Position numbers and translations under genes: made by a program. The notes below the pieces were generated by a model that had not been told where the DNA came from, searched no databases, and was given only the letters and a program-made list of their open reading frames with translations. Shown one piece after another: positions 18,196-25,667 of a stretch of 64,000 nucleotides of DNA; the first letter of the stretch is position 1; the number at the start of each line of letters is the position of its first letter. Source of the DNA: Sunxiuqinia elliptica. GTDB lineage: Bacteria > Bacteroidota > Bacteroidia > Bacteroidales > Prolixibacteraceae. The DNA is taken from the NCBI RefSeq assembly GCF_900113005.1, contig NZ_FONW01000001.1, forward strand, positions 558,001-622,000. Direction: 5' to 3'.

Positions 18196-19815
18196 ATGTT
18201 ATTACGATGTTTCATTGCTTGCTTGATTGTGTTTTCCATTGTGGCTTGTGAGTCGGGTGAGAAGCCAGTGAAGAAAGAAGGTTTCCTGAAAGTTGAAGGA
18301 CAGCATTTTGTTGACTCAGAAGGGAGGCAGGTTATTCTTAGTGGGATCAATTTCATTAGTAAAGATCCGAAAGAAAAGTACATGCCTTTGCAAGGGAAAG
18401 AGACGTTTGAGCAATTTGAGCGCTGGGGATTTAACTGTATTCGTTTGGGTATTATTTGGGATGGTTTAGAGCCTGAACCCGGACAATACAATGAAGCTTA
18501 TTTGAAAGAAATTGACAAACGCATTGAATGGGCGAAGGAGCATGGCCTCTACGTTTTCCTGGACATGCACCAGGACCTGTATGGGGCAGAGTTTTCAGAT
18601 GGTGCGCCAGATTGGGCTACTTTGGATGAGGGAAAGCCTCATTATACCGGAGCTGTTTGGAGTGATTCTTACCTGATTAGCCCGGCGGTTCAAACTGCTT
18701 TCGATAATTTTTGGAATAATAAGCCGGCTTCAGATGGTATGGGTATTCAGGATCACTATGCTAACCTATGGAAATACATTGCCAAGCGCTATGCAAATAA
18801 TACCACGGTTATTGGCTATGATTTGATGAATGAGCCCTTTATGGGAACATCTGCTCAACAGGTTATGCCCTTGATGCTGGGCGCTTATGCACAGGTTTTG
18901 GTCGAAGAAACGGGGCAGATGCCGCCATCGGCTGAAGAGCTGGAAGCAATGTGGGCAGATGAAGCATCGCGTTTAAAAGCGTTGGAGCTAATCGCAACCA
19001 AAGAAAAATATGCCAAGGTGGTGGATGCTGTGTATGAATTGAGTGCTGATTTTGAGCGGAACCAACTGCAGCCAATGTATCAGAAGGTGGCTAATGCCAT
19101 TCGCGAAGTGGATGCTGAGCACATTTTGTTTTTCAACCACAATTATTTTGTCAACACGGGAGTTGCTACGGCTTTGGAAGCGACAAAACTTCCTGACGGA
19201 AGTCGTGATCCTCAAGTGGCTTATGCTGCCCATGGTTATGATTTGGTTGTAGACACGAAAGAGGTTGAGAATCCAAGTTATGAGCGTGTGGAGTTTATTT
19301 TCGAGCGTATTGCCGAAAGTGGGAAACGCATGAATATGCCGGTATTGCTTGGAGAGTGGGGGGCTTTACATGGTAAATCGGCAAAAATGGTTGAAACGGC
19401 TCAGCATTTGGTAGGCTTAATCGAAGAACATCAGTTTAGTAATACTTACTGGGCGTATTATGGCGACATAGCTGAATATCCCTACTTTCAGGAAGCAATC
19501 ATCCGGCCCTTTCCCCAAGAGGTGTCGGGGACACTGAAATCGTATGACTATAATCCTGCTACCGGCGAATTTACCATGACTTGGGAGGAGGAAGCTGCCA
19601 TTAAAGCGCCGACGATGATTTATCTGCCTTGGCTTTCATGTGTCAATGAAGATATTCGAATTGTACCTGAATTTGAGAAGTTGGAAACTGAGCAAATCAA
19701 CGGATCGGATGCTGGTTGGTTGATGGTGCCTCCAACAGGAAAAGGAGGAACCAGGGAAATGACGATTCAGTTTAGTCGTCAGGATAAGAAGGATTATTTA
19801 ATCTTGGAGCAGTAG
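18196..19815 (+). CDS. GH5-family glycoside hydrolase lipoprotein, endoglycoceramidase-like
   Basis: 539 residues; lipoprotein cysteine at IVACESG (~residue 19). The GH5 TIM barrel shows NCIRLGIIWDGLEPEPG, FLDMHQDLYG, GAPDWATLDEG, DLMNEPF (acid/base Glu213) and LLGEWGAL (nucleophile Glu387). The DMHQDLY...GAPxWAT pattern, FDNFWN, and the C-terminal beta domain with RPFPQEVSGT and IKAPTMIYLP agree, from memory, with endoglycoceramidases, which release intact oligosaccharide from glycosphingolipids. About 60 residues after NEPF are an insertion relative to those enzymes. Last gene of the SusCD operon, probably displayed on the outer membrane. Other beta-glycosides (e.g. steryl glucosides) remain possible. 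Confidence 0.85.
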   Translation: MLLRCFIACLIVFSIVACESGEKPVKKEGFLKVEGQHFVDSEGRQVILSGINFISKDPKEKYMPLQGKETFEQFERWGFNCIRLGIIWDGLEPEPGQYNEAYLKEIDKRIEWAKEHGLYVFLDMHQDLYGAEFSDGAPDWATLDEGKPHYTGAVWSDSYLISPAVQTAFDNFWNNKPASDGMGIQDHYANLWKYIAKRYANNTTVIGYDLMNEPFMGTSAQQVMPLMLGAYAQVLVEETGQMPPSAEELEAMWADEASRLKALELIATKEKYAKVVDAVYELSADFERNQLQPMYQKVANAIREVDAEHILFFNHNYFVNTGVATALEATKLPDGSRDPQVAYAAHGYDLVVDTKEVENPSYERVEFIFERIAESGKRMNMPVLLGEWGALHGKSAKMVETAQHLVGLIEEHQFSNTYWAYYGDIAEYPYFQEAIIRPFPQEVSGTLKSYDYNPATGEFTMTWEEEAAIKAPTMIYLPWLSCVNEDIRIVPEFEKLETEQINGSDAGWLMVPPTGKGGTREMTIQFSRQDKKDYLILEQ

Positions 19816-19855
19816 TTGGATTGAAGGTAGAAACCAAGATGAATAAGCAAGGGAA

Positions 19856-19887
19856 GGCATATCTTTTAATAGGATATGTCTTTTTTT
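19856..19887 (+). terminator. Intrinsic terminator after the GH5 operon
   Basis: GGCATATC (19856-19863) pairs with GATATGTC (19873-19880), one G-U pair, followed by seven T residues (19881-19887). It closes the sigma-to-GH5 block. Confidence 0.8.
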
Positions 19888-19963
19888 AGTTGTAAAACTG
19901 AGCTTTTCGAACAAGATTTGTAAATTGATGTTGATTAGAACAAATCTTAAATTTTTACGACCT

Positions 19964-20776
19964 ATGGAATATTTAGAAAAAGGATCGGATTGGATTTCCC
20001 AAATGGCAATCCAGTACGGGATGAAGCTGGTTGCAGCTATTATTACGTTGGTTATTGGTCTTTGGGTGATTAACATGCTGACCAATGCCATTAATAAATT
20101 CATGGACCGCAGAAATATTGATGTTTCACTTCGTGGTTTCTTGAAAGGAATGTTTAACATTCTGCTGAAAGTGATGCTGGTGATTTCGGTAATTGGCATG
20201 CTGGGTATTGAAATGACTTCGTTCATTGCTATTCTTGGTGCTGCTGGTTTGGCCGTTGGTATGGCTTTGTCAGGCACCTTGCAAAATTTTGCTGGCGGTG
20301 TTATTATTCTGATCATCAAGCCTTTCAAGGTTGGCGATTACATTGAGGCGCAAGGATATGCCGGAACTGTTAGTGAAATTCAGATTTTCAATACCGTATT
20401 GAAAACGCCGGATAATGTAACTATCGTAATTCCAAACGGAGGCTTGTCAACGGGCTCTGTCAAAAATTATTCAACGGAAGCTCGTCGTCGGGTTGACTTT
20501 GTTTTTGGTATTGCCTATGGAGATAATTACGATCAGGCCAAAGACTTAATCGTTCGCCTGGCTAATGAAGATTCACGTATTTTGAAAGATCCTGCTCCAT
20601 TCATTGTGCTTAGCGAATTGGCCGATAGCTCGGTAAACATTACTGTACGGGTGTGGTGTAATGCGGCTGACTACTGGGCAATAAAATTCGATTTAACAGA
20701 GCGTGTTTATAAAGAATTCCCAAAAGATGGATTGAATATTCCGTTTCCTCAAATGGATGTTCATGTACATCAATAA
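19964..20776 (+). CDS. mscS: Small-conductance mechanosensitive channel, MscS family
   Basis: 270 residues from the ATG at 19964; a TTG/ATG further up (19925) would add 13 residues. Three membrane helices fit MscS: ~19-41 (LVAAIITLVIGLWVINML), ~62-85 and the glycine/alanine-rich pore helix AILGAAGLAVGMALSGTLQNFAGGV, which carries the AxxGxAxG pattern of TM3. The cytosolic beta domain is marked by PFKVGDYIEAQG and IPNGGLSTGSVKNYS. It is a stretch-activated pressure-release channel in the inner membrane. Single gene. Confidence 0.95.
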   Translation: MEYLEKGSDWISQMAIQYGMKLVAAIITLVIGLWVINMLTNAINKFMDRRNIDVSLRGFLKGMFNILLKVMLVISVIGMLGIEMTSFIAILGAAGLAVGMALSGTLQNFAGGVIILIIKPFKVGDYIEAQGYAGTVSEIQIFNTVLKTPDNVTIVIPNGGLSTGSVKNYSTEARRRVDFVFGIAYGDNYDQAKDLIVRLANEDSRILKDPAPFIVLSELADSSVNITVRVWCNAADYWAIKFDLTERVYKEFPKDGLNIPFPQMDVHVHQ

Positions 20777-20797
20777 GCCAGAAAATGAAATTAACTT

Positions 20798-20900
20798 GGT
20801 CCTGAGTAATCAGGATCATCTTATTTCTCCACTTTTTGGTGGAGAGAAACACAATAGCTGCCTTTGACAAGGTAGCTGGTTTTTGTCTGCTGTTGGCAGA
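20798..20900. repeat. Four consecutive small stem-loops between mscS and the DUF3078 gene
   Basis: Arms: GGTCCTGA/TCAGGATC (20798-20805, 20810-20817), TCTCCAC/GTGGAGA (20826-20832, 20839-20845), AGCTGCC/GGTAGCT (20856-20862, 20871-20877; followed by TTTTTG) and TCTGC/GCAGA (20886-20890, 20896-20900). The third has a short T-run and may be the mscS terminator. Confidence 0.4.
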
Positions 20901-20935
20901 TATGAGTTAGCAAGAAAATAAATAATGACAGACGA

Positions 20936-21820
20936 ATGAAAAAATTACTCATTCTACTTATGGTATTACCGCTTGTGGGATTTTCTCAAGCGGAATCAGA
21001 TTCGACTAAAGTTTGGAAATTTGGTGGAAACGCATCGATTAATTTCTCTCAGGTATCGCTCTCCAATTGGGCTGCCGGGGGTAAAAGTTCTGCATCAGGA
21101 ACGTTTCTTTTCAATTCATTTGCCAATTACCAGAAAGGCAAGATTAGCTGGGAGAACTCGCTGGACTTAGGCTATGGCTTGATGAAAGAGGAGGACAGCC
21201 AATCGGTAAAAACCGATGATAAAATTGACTTTAGCTCAAAAATTGGCTTGAAAGGAAAAGGCAAGATATTTTACTCTGCCTTGTTTAATTTCCGAACCCA
21301 AATGGCTGACGGATTTAAATACCCGGATCGTGATAATCGGATCTCAACATTTATGGCTCCAGGATATTTTACTTTGGCACTGGGGGCTGATTATAAGCCC
21401 AACGATAAGTTCTCCTTGTTTGTGTCTCCAATAACCGGGAAAATGACGGTTGTAACTGACGATGTATTGTCGGATGAAGGGGCTTTTGGGGTTGACCCTG
21501 GCAAAAAGAGCCGAGGAGAAATGGGAGCATTCCTGAAGACGCAGTTTAAAACAACAGTTGTTGAGAATGTTAGCCTGGAAACCAAATTAGATTTGTTCTC
21601 CAATTATTTGGATACACCGCAAAATATCGATATCCATTGGGATATTTTGCTGAACATGAAAATTAATGATTACCTATCAGCAAATCTGATTACCAATCTG
21701 ATTTATGATGACGATGTAAGCATCGCTATCGATAAGGATGGCGATGGTGTGATTGATGAGAAAGGACCAAGAGTTCAGTTTAAAGAGCTTTTTGGTGTTG
21801 GTTTAAGCTTCAAATTCTAG
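20936..21820 (+). CDS. DUF3078 outer-membrane beta-barrel protein
   Basis: 294 residues. Signal peptide (LLILLMVLPLVGFSQA, cleavage near residue 19), then the DUF3078 hallmark QVSLSNWAAGGKSSASG. Alternating aromatic/polar strands follow to a terminal SFKF, the usual end of an outer-membrane barrel. Near the C-terminus DKDGDGVIDEKG is a calcium-loop-like DxDGDGxxD motif inside an extracellular loop. DUF3078 proteins are abundant and uncharacterised in Bacteroidota. Monocistronic. Confidence 0.88.
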   Translation: MKKLLILLMVLPLVGFSQAESDSTKVWKFGGNASINFSQVSLSNWAAGGKSSASGTFLFNSFANYQKGKISWENSLDLGYGLMKEEDSQSVKTDDKIDFSSKIGLKGKGKIFYSALFNFRTQMADGFKYPDRDNRISTFMAPGYFTLALGADYKPNDKFSLFVSPITGKMTVVTDDVLSDEGAFGVDPGKKSRGEMGAFLKTQFKTTVVENVSLETKLDLFSNYLDTPQNIDIHWDILLNMKINDYLSANLITNLIYDDDVSIAIDKDGDGVIDEKGPRVQFKELFGVGLSFKF

Positions 21821-21940
21821 AAAAACACCTCAAAAACGGCTAAAATATTATTGTTAATTTAACGATATATTTTCGTTCGTTGTAAAAAGTGGGGGGTTCC
21901 TTTAGAAAAACGTTCAGTTCATACAATTGATGCCTAAAAA

Positions 21941-21973
21941 TTTGAAAATGTGGTGTGGGTTGATGTAAATTTG
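21941..21973 (+). promoter_or_regulatory. Consensus Bacteroidota promoter in a gene-free region
   Basis: TTTG (21941-21944), a 21-bp spacer, and TAAATTTG (21966-21973) match the TTTG-N19-21-TAnnTTTG consensus exactly. No + strand ORF follows before the terminator at 22059, so it probably drives a noncoding RNA. Confidence 0.55.
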
Positions 21974-21979
21974 AAGTAC

Positions 21980-22089
21980 TTCATAAGGAAGTTTAAGCAT
22001 AATTAAAACCAGTTTAATTTTTCTCTTTCATTCACTCTTAAGCGCACAAGCAATCCAGGCCGGCGAGTTCTTCGCCGGCTTTCTTTTTT
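21980..22089 (+). ncRNA. Candidate small RNA (~110 nt)
   Basis: The stretch lies between a consensus promoter (21941-21973) and a strong intrinsic terminator (22059-22089) and has no start codon followed by a plausible reading frame. It contains an A/T-rich first half and a pyrimidine-rich TTTTTCTCTTTCATTC tract. I do not recognise an RNA family. Transcript ends are inferred from the promoter and terminator only. Confidence 0.4.
22059..22089 (+). terminator. Strong intrinsic terminator
   Basis: GCCGGCGA (22059-22066) pairs perfectly with TCGCCGGC (22072-22079), with a 5-nt loop, followed by a T-rich tract (22080-22090, one C). It lies 240 bp after the DUF3078 stop and so fits better as the end of the candidate small RNA; it also abuts the stop of the convergent S4 gene. 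Confidence 0.85.
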
Positions 22090-22301
22090 TAAACGATTGC
22101 GATGCGCTGTCCTTCAAACTCAACGATGTCACCTTTCCTGACCTTAGCTCGCTTCCGAAACTCAGTTTCACCATTAAGTAAAACCAAGCCTTCGTCAACC
22201 ACCAATTTAGCCATGCCTCCAGACTCAACGAGGCGAAGCAGTTTGAGCAGCTTGATTAATTCGATGTATTCTGTACTTAAATTAAATTCTTTCATCTCCA
22301 T
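22089..22301 (-). CDS. Small S4-domain RNA-binding protein (YbcJ-like)
   Basis: 70 residues. Nearly the whole protein is one S4 fold: YIELIKLLKLLRLVESGGMAK, VDEGLVLLNGE, then KVRKGDIVEFEG. The YbcJ/YaaA-type free-standing S4 proteins bind structured RNA, often linked to ribosome assembly. It is the last of three small minus-strand genes (3 bp after the MmcQ gene stop), likely co-transcribed. Start may be Met1 or Met3. Confidence 0.85.
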   Translation of the reverse strand: MEMKEFNLSTEYIELIKLLKLLRLVESGGMAKLVVDEGLVLLNGETEFRKRAKVRKGDIVEFEGQRIAIV

Positions 22302-22304
22302 GGT

Positions 22305-22658
22305 CTACAATTCGTTTAATTGTGCTTGTTGTTTTTTAGGTAGTTTGTTAACCACTAGTTGGTACGAGTGGTCAATCCATTCTTTTAACTGTTGATCTGA
22401 AACCGAACCATCAATGGTAATGGTGTTCCAGTGTTTTTTATGCATGTGATAGCCAGGTAAAACACACGCGTGTTTTTCGCGTAGCTCAAGGGCTAATTCT
22501 GGGTCACATTTTAAATTCATGCTAAGTGGCCCTTCCAGGTCTGTCAAGGCAAACATTTTGTCCATGACCTTAAAAACCAATGTGGTTTCGTCAAAAGGAA
22601 AATCTTCAGTTACTCCCGGTTTTGCAATGCAATATGCTCTTAGTTCTTCAATATTCAT
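22305..22658 (-). CDS. MmcQ/YjbR family protein
   Basis: 117 residues from the ATG at 22658; the frame is open to 22679 but family proteins begin at MNIEELRAYC. Motifs: KPGVTEDFPFDETTLVFKVMDKMFAL, MNLKCDPELALELRE, and HWNTITIDGSVSDQQLKEWIDHSYQLVV. MmcQ/YjbR proteins have a CyaY-like fold and were suggested to bind DNA; the biological role is not established. Adjacent to small S4 and YraN genes. Confidence 0.9.
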   Translation of the reverse strand: MNIEELRAYCIAKPGVTEDFPFDETTLVFKVMDKMFALTDLEGPLSMNLKCDPELALELREKHACVLPGYHMHKKHWNTITIDGSVSDQQLKEWIDHSYQLVVNKLPKKQQAQLNEL

Positions 22659-22703
22659 AAGGGATCTTGTCTGATGCAAAAATAATTAAAAACTGTTGGA
22701 GAT

Positions 22704-23066
22704 TCAGGCTGTCGGATAAAATGCATCTTTAATATGCTCCAATTCAAAGTCAGGGCCTTGAAAGATGATGGAGATGACATCAAACCGGGTGTCAAGCTGG
22801 CTGTTACTTTCTTGAATGTAGGCTTCGGCAGCATTGATCAAAAAACGAATTTTCCGATTACTGACTGCCTCGGACGGATGTTCATAATTGGTGCTTGTTC
22901 GTGCTTTGACCTCGACGATAACCAATTCATCTTGGTCAATGGCAATGATGTCAATTTCGTAATGATTCCACCGCCAATTGGTCTTTACAATTTGATAACC
23001 AAGCGTTCGGAGGTGTGCTTGAGCAAGCTCTTCGCCTTTATTTCCAACTTTTTTTTGCTGGTTCAT
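22704..23066 (-). CDS. yraN: YraN/UPF0102 family endonuclease-like protein
   Basis: 120 residues from the ATG at 23066 (the frame is open to 23099 but the family starts at the GNKGEELA helix). PD-(D/E)xK-type core: GNKGEELAQAHLRTLGYQIV, NHYEIDIIAID, VIVEVKART and the C-terminal RFDVISI. These residues form a nuclease-like metal site, although activity is unproven for most members. Conserved across bacteria; probably first in a three-gene minus-strand operon with MmcQ and S4 genes. Confidence 0.92.
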   Translation of the reverse strand: MNQQKKVGNKGEELAQAHLRTLGYQIVKTNWRWNHYEIDIIAIDQDELVIVEVKARTSTNYEHPSEAVSNRKIRFLINAAEAYIQESNSQLDTRFDVISIIFQGPDFELEHIKDAFYPTA

Positions 23067-23132
23067 AATAAATTTACTTTCCAAAGCAAGATAAGTCAAT
23101 GATAATTAAGCTCAAAATTTGGAGGAGGGTTC

Positions 23133-23173
23133 GTAAACATTTTTGATGATGAATTGTAATGATGTAAACATTT
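23133..23173 (+). promoter_or_regulatory. Direct repeats upstream of the metal-efflux operon
   Basis: GTAAACATTT occurs at 23133-23142 and again at 23164-23173, 31 bp apart (three helical turns), just before the TolC-like start at 23199. It could be an operator for a metal-responsive regulator not encoded nearby. Confidence 0.35.
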
Positions 23174-23198
23174 GTTCCTAAAAGTAACTCATGACACC

Positions 23199-24434
23199 AT
23201 GCTCAGATATTTTACACTCTTTTTTATTTTGTTGACTATGTCGACTGCTGGGCAGAACCGGCTTTTGTTGTTGCAGCAGGCCGTCGATTCTGCGTTTCTG
23301 AATAATCCTGATTTAAACCAAGCCAGAGCCGTTTTAACCCAAAAGGAAAATGAATGGCGAACCCTTACCGGAATTGAGGCTCCCGAGTTTAGCTATTTTG
23401 AAGAGGGAATCAATAAGGATGTGACCAAGCCTTTTGAGGAAAGGCGGTGGACCGTCTCGCAAAAGGTTGATTTCCCATTGACAACGGTCTATCGCTTAAA
23501 AGCAGTAAGGCAAGAGGCTAAAGCTCTGAGCTATCGGATTCAGGCGATGGAAAATGAAATCCGATCACGGGTAAAGTCCAAGTATATCGAAGTGTTGTAT
23601 GCCCTGCATCTTCAGGAGTTGGGGCGTCAACAAAAGGCTTTAGCCGATGATTTATACAAAGCAGCCTACACCCGTTTCGAAACCGGAATGGGAAATGGAA
23701 TGGACTTGATGAATGCCGAACTGCAGGTGGCTGAAGCGGAAAACGTGCTGAGCGAAGCCGAACGCTTATTGCATATGGCTCGTTATAGTTTGTTTTACTT
23801 GATGGGGCTTGAAGTTTCAGAAATCAGCTATGCCATTCAGTTTTCGGATACTTTGAGTAGCAATTCTGTGGAGATCAATCAAATTCAAGCTTTGGAAGTG
23901 CTGCATGAGCAGCCTGCTTATATTGCTGCTTTGTACGATTATCAAGCGGCTGAAAACAAATTGAAAGAAGCTAAAAGCAATATTCTGCCAGATATTAGCT
24001 TTAACCTGTACCAACAAAACTATGGCGATGGCTATAATTTTCATGGGTTTGAAGTTGGGCTAAGTATCCCAATTTGGTTGCCATTCGAGCAGAAGGGGAG
24101 AATTAAGATGGCCGAAGCCAGGCAAACAGAAATTGAGTGGCAGCAAAAGTCGATTGAACTGGATATGAAACAGCAAATTGAGCATGCTTGGCATAATTAT
24201 CAAAGCAGTAAGCAAGTTATTGATCGTTACAACGAAACGATGAGTGAGAAGTCAGAGAAGTTGCAAGCGTTGAGCCTAAAGGCTTATCAGCTAGGAGAAA
24301 TTGACTTATTGAACTTGTTGAATGCTCAGCAAACATACCTAACCAACCAAAAACGGTACTTGACAGCACTACGAGATTACTATTTGGAGCTGGCTTTGCT
24401 CGAAAAATACCTCAATTTAAAACTTGTCTATTAA
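23199..24434 (+). CDS. TolC/CusC-type outer membrane efflux protein
   Basis: 411 residues from the ATG at 23199 (a TTG at 23172 is also in frame). Signal peptide LRYFTLFFILLTMSTAGQN, then two long heptad-like coiled segments (about 85-190 and 300-400) as in TolC, with the repeated motif L-x-x-A-x-Q-x-Y/F (LLNAQQTYLTNQKRYLTAL). First gene of a three-gene RND efflux operon with a periplasmic adaptor and a Cus/Czc-type pump. It forms the outer-membrane exit duct. Confidence 0.92.
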   Translation: MLRYFTLFFILLTMSTAGQNRLLLLQQAVDSAFLNNPDLNQARAVLTQKENEWRTLTGIEAPEFSYFEEGINKDVTKPFEERRWTVSQKVDFPLTTVYRLKAVRQEAKALSYRIQAMENEIRSRVKSKYIEVLYALHLQELGRQQKALADDLYKAAYTRFETGMGNGMDLMNAELQVAEAENVLSEAERLLHMARYSLFYLMGLEVSEISYAIQFSDTLSSNSVEINQIQALEVLHEQPAYIAALYDYQAAENKLKEAKSNILPDISFNLYQQNYGDGYNFHGFEVGLSIPIWLPFEQKGRIKMAEARQTEIEWQQKSIELDMKQQIEHAWHNYQSSKQVIDRYNETMSEKSEKLQALSLKAYQLGEIDLLNLLNAQQTYLTNQKRYLTALRDYYLELALLEKYLNLKLVY

Positions 24435-24446
24435 AAAAATCACATC

Positions 24447-25649
24447 ATGATACGATTTAAAAACCTATTTATTGGCCTGATTTTGGGAAGTATTGCTATG
24501 CTGGCCGGTTCCTGTTCAGGCGATCAGTCTGATGAAAAAGCAAAGGTCGAAATACAGGAAACTCCTCCTTCTGTTTCTGGCGAAGGCGGTGGGAAACTGT
24601 TGATTAGCTTGTCTGAAAAAGAAAAGAATGAATTGAAGATTCAAACGGCTGAAGTTACGAGTAATATCCAAAACTACAGTTTGTTGGCACCGGGGGTTGT
24701 GTTTCCGGCTCCTGGCCACGTGAGCCTGATCAGTACACCCATTGATGGTCGTATTAGTGCCATCATGGTTCGTGAAGGAGAGATGGTGAGGAAAGGGCAG
24801 GAGCTGTTCAAAATTGAAAGTTTGGTATTTGGCAACTTGGTGGCTGAATATCTGCAAGCTATTGCTGAGGAAAAGTTTCAGACCACGCGTTTGGAGCGCT
24901 TGAAACAACTGGTGGAACAGACCATCAGCTCAAAGTCAGAGTTAGATCGGGCGATGTCGGATTATCAGCGAGCTACGGCAGCTTCGATTGCTTCTTTTGC
25001 CAAGCTAAAAGCAATTGGCGTTCCGGATCATGAAATTGAAACCTTTAAGAATGCTGATAAAATTGATCCAAGTTTGAAAATTCATGCGCCCATTTCCGGA
25101 AGTTTTGATCAACGAATGGTTGAGTTGGGGCAGGCGGTTAATGCTTTGGAACAAGTAGGACGCATTATCGACCAGCGACAAGTCTTGGTTCGTGGTTACT
25201 TAAGCCCGGAAGACGTTCGCTTTGTGCAGGTGGGAGATACGGTGACTGTTGCGCGGCGTGAAAATGGTGGCAGAGGACTTCAATCGGTTGTGAGCTCGGT
25301 AAATCCAGGTTTGGATGAAGAGAATCGCTCGGTGGTGGTCAATGTTGAGGTGAAACCGGAAAACGGATGGCCCCGACCTGGAGAAAATGTCCGGTTGGAG
25401 ATTGCTACCAGCTCGTTGGGCGAGGTGTTTGCTGTTCCGCTGAAAGCAGTCACATACGATGGAAATCAAGCCGTTGTTTTTGTGAAAAAGGATGCGTTGA
25501 CCTACGAAAAACGATTTATCACGATTGCAGAGGTGCGGGATCAGTTTGCTATTGTAAAAGGAGGCATGCAACCGGGCGAAGCCTTGGCCGTTTCGCAGGT
25601 TTTTAGTTTGAAAGCCCTATCGCGTTACGAATTAATTTCTGAAGAATAA
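24447..25649 (+). CDS. RND efflux periplasmic adaptor lipoprotein (CusB/CzcB-like)
   Basis: 400 residues; lipobox LAGSCSG (Cys ~23). The adaptor domain order is seen: lipoyl half (VSLISTPIDGRISAIMVREGEMVRKGQELFKIE), helical hairpin (~125-200), lipoyl half (IHAPISGSFDQRMVELGQAVN), beta-barrel and membrane-proximal domain (VPLKAVTYDGNQAVVFVKKD). It links the inner-membrane pump and the outer-membrane duct. Twelve bp after the TolC gene and 18 bp before the pump. No metal-binding histidine tail is seen. Confidence 0.93.
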   Translation: MIRFKNLFIGLILGSIAMLAGSCSGDQSDEKAKVEIQETPPSVSGEGGGKLLISLSEKEKNELKIQTAEVTSNIQNYSLLAPGVVFPAPGHVSLISTPIDGRISAIMVREGEMVRKGQELFKIESLVFGNLVAEYLQAIAEEKFQTTRLERLKQLVEQTISSKSELDRAMSDYQRATAASIASFAKLKAIGVPDHEIETFKNADKIDPSLKIHAPISGSFDQRMVELGQAVNALEQVGRIIDQRQVLVRGYLSPEDVRFVQVGDTVTVARRENGGRGLQSVVSSVNPGLDEENRSVVVNVEVKPENGWPRPGENVRLEIATSSLGEVFAVPLKAVTYDGNQAVVFVKKDALTYEKRFITIAEVRDQFAIVKGGMQPGEALAVSQVFSLKALSRYELISEE

Positions 25650-25667
25650 TCCCAAAGATCAACTATC

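Noticed and set aside
22028-22228. Minus-strand frame of 66 codons at the S4 gene
   Set aside because: It overlaps the S4-domain gene in another frame and contains the terminator; the S4 frame has clear domain support.
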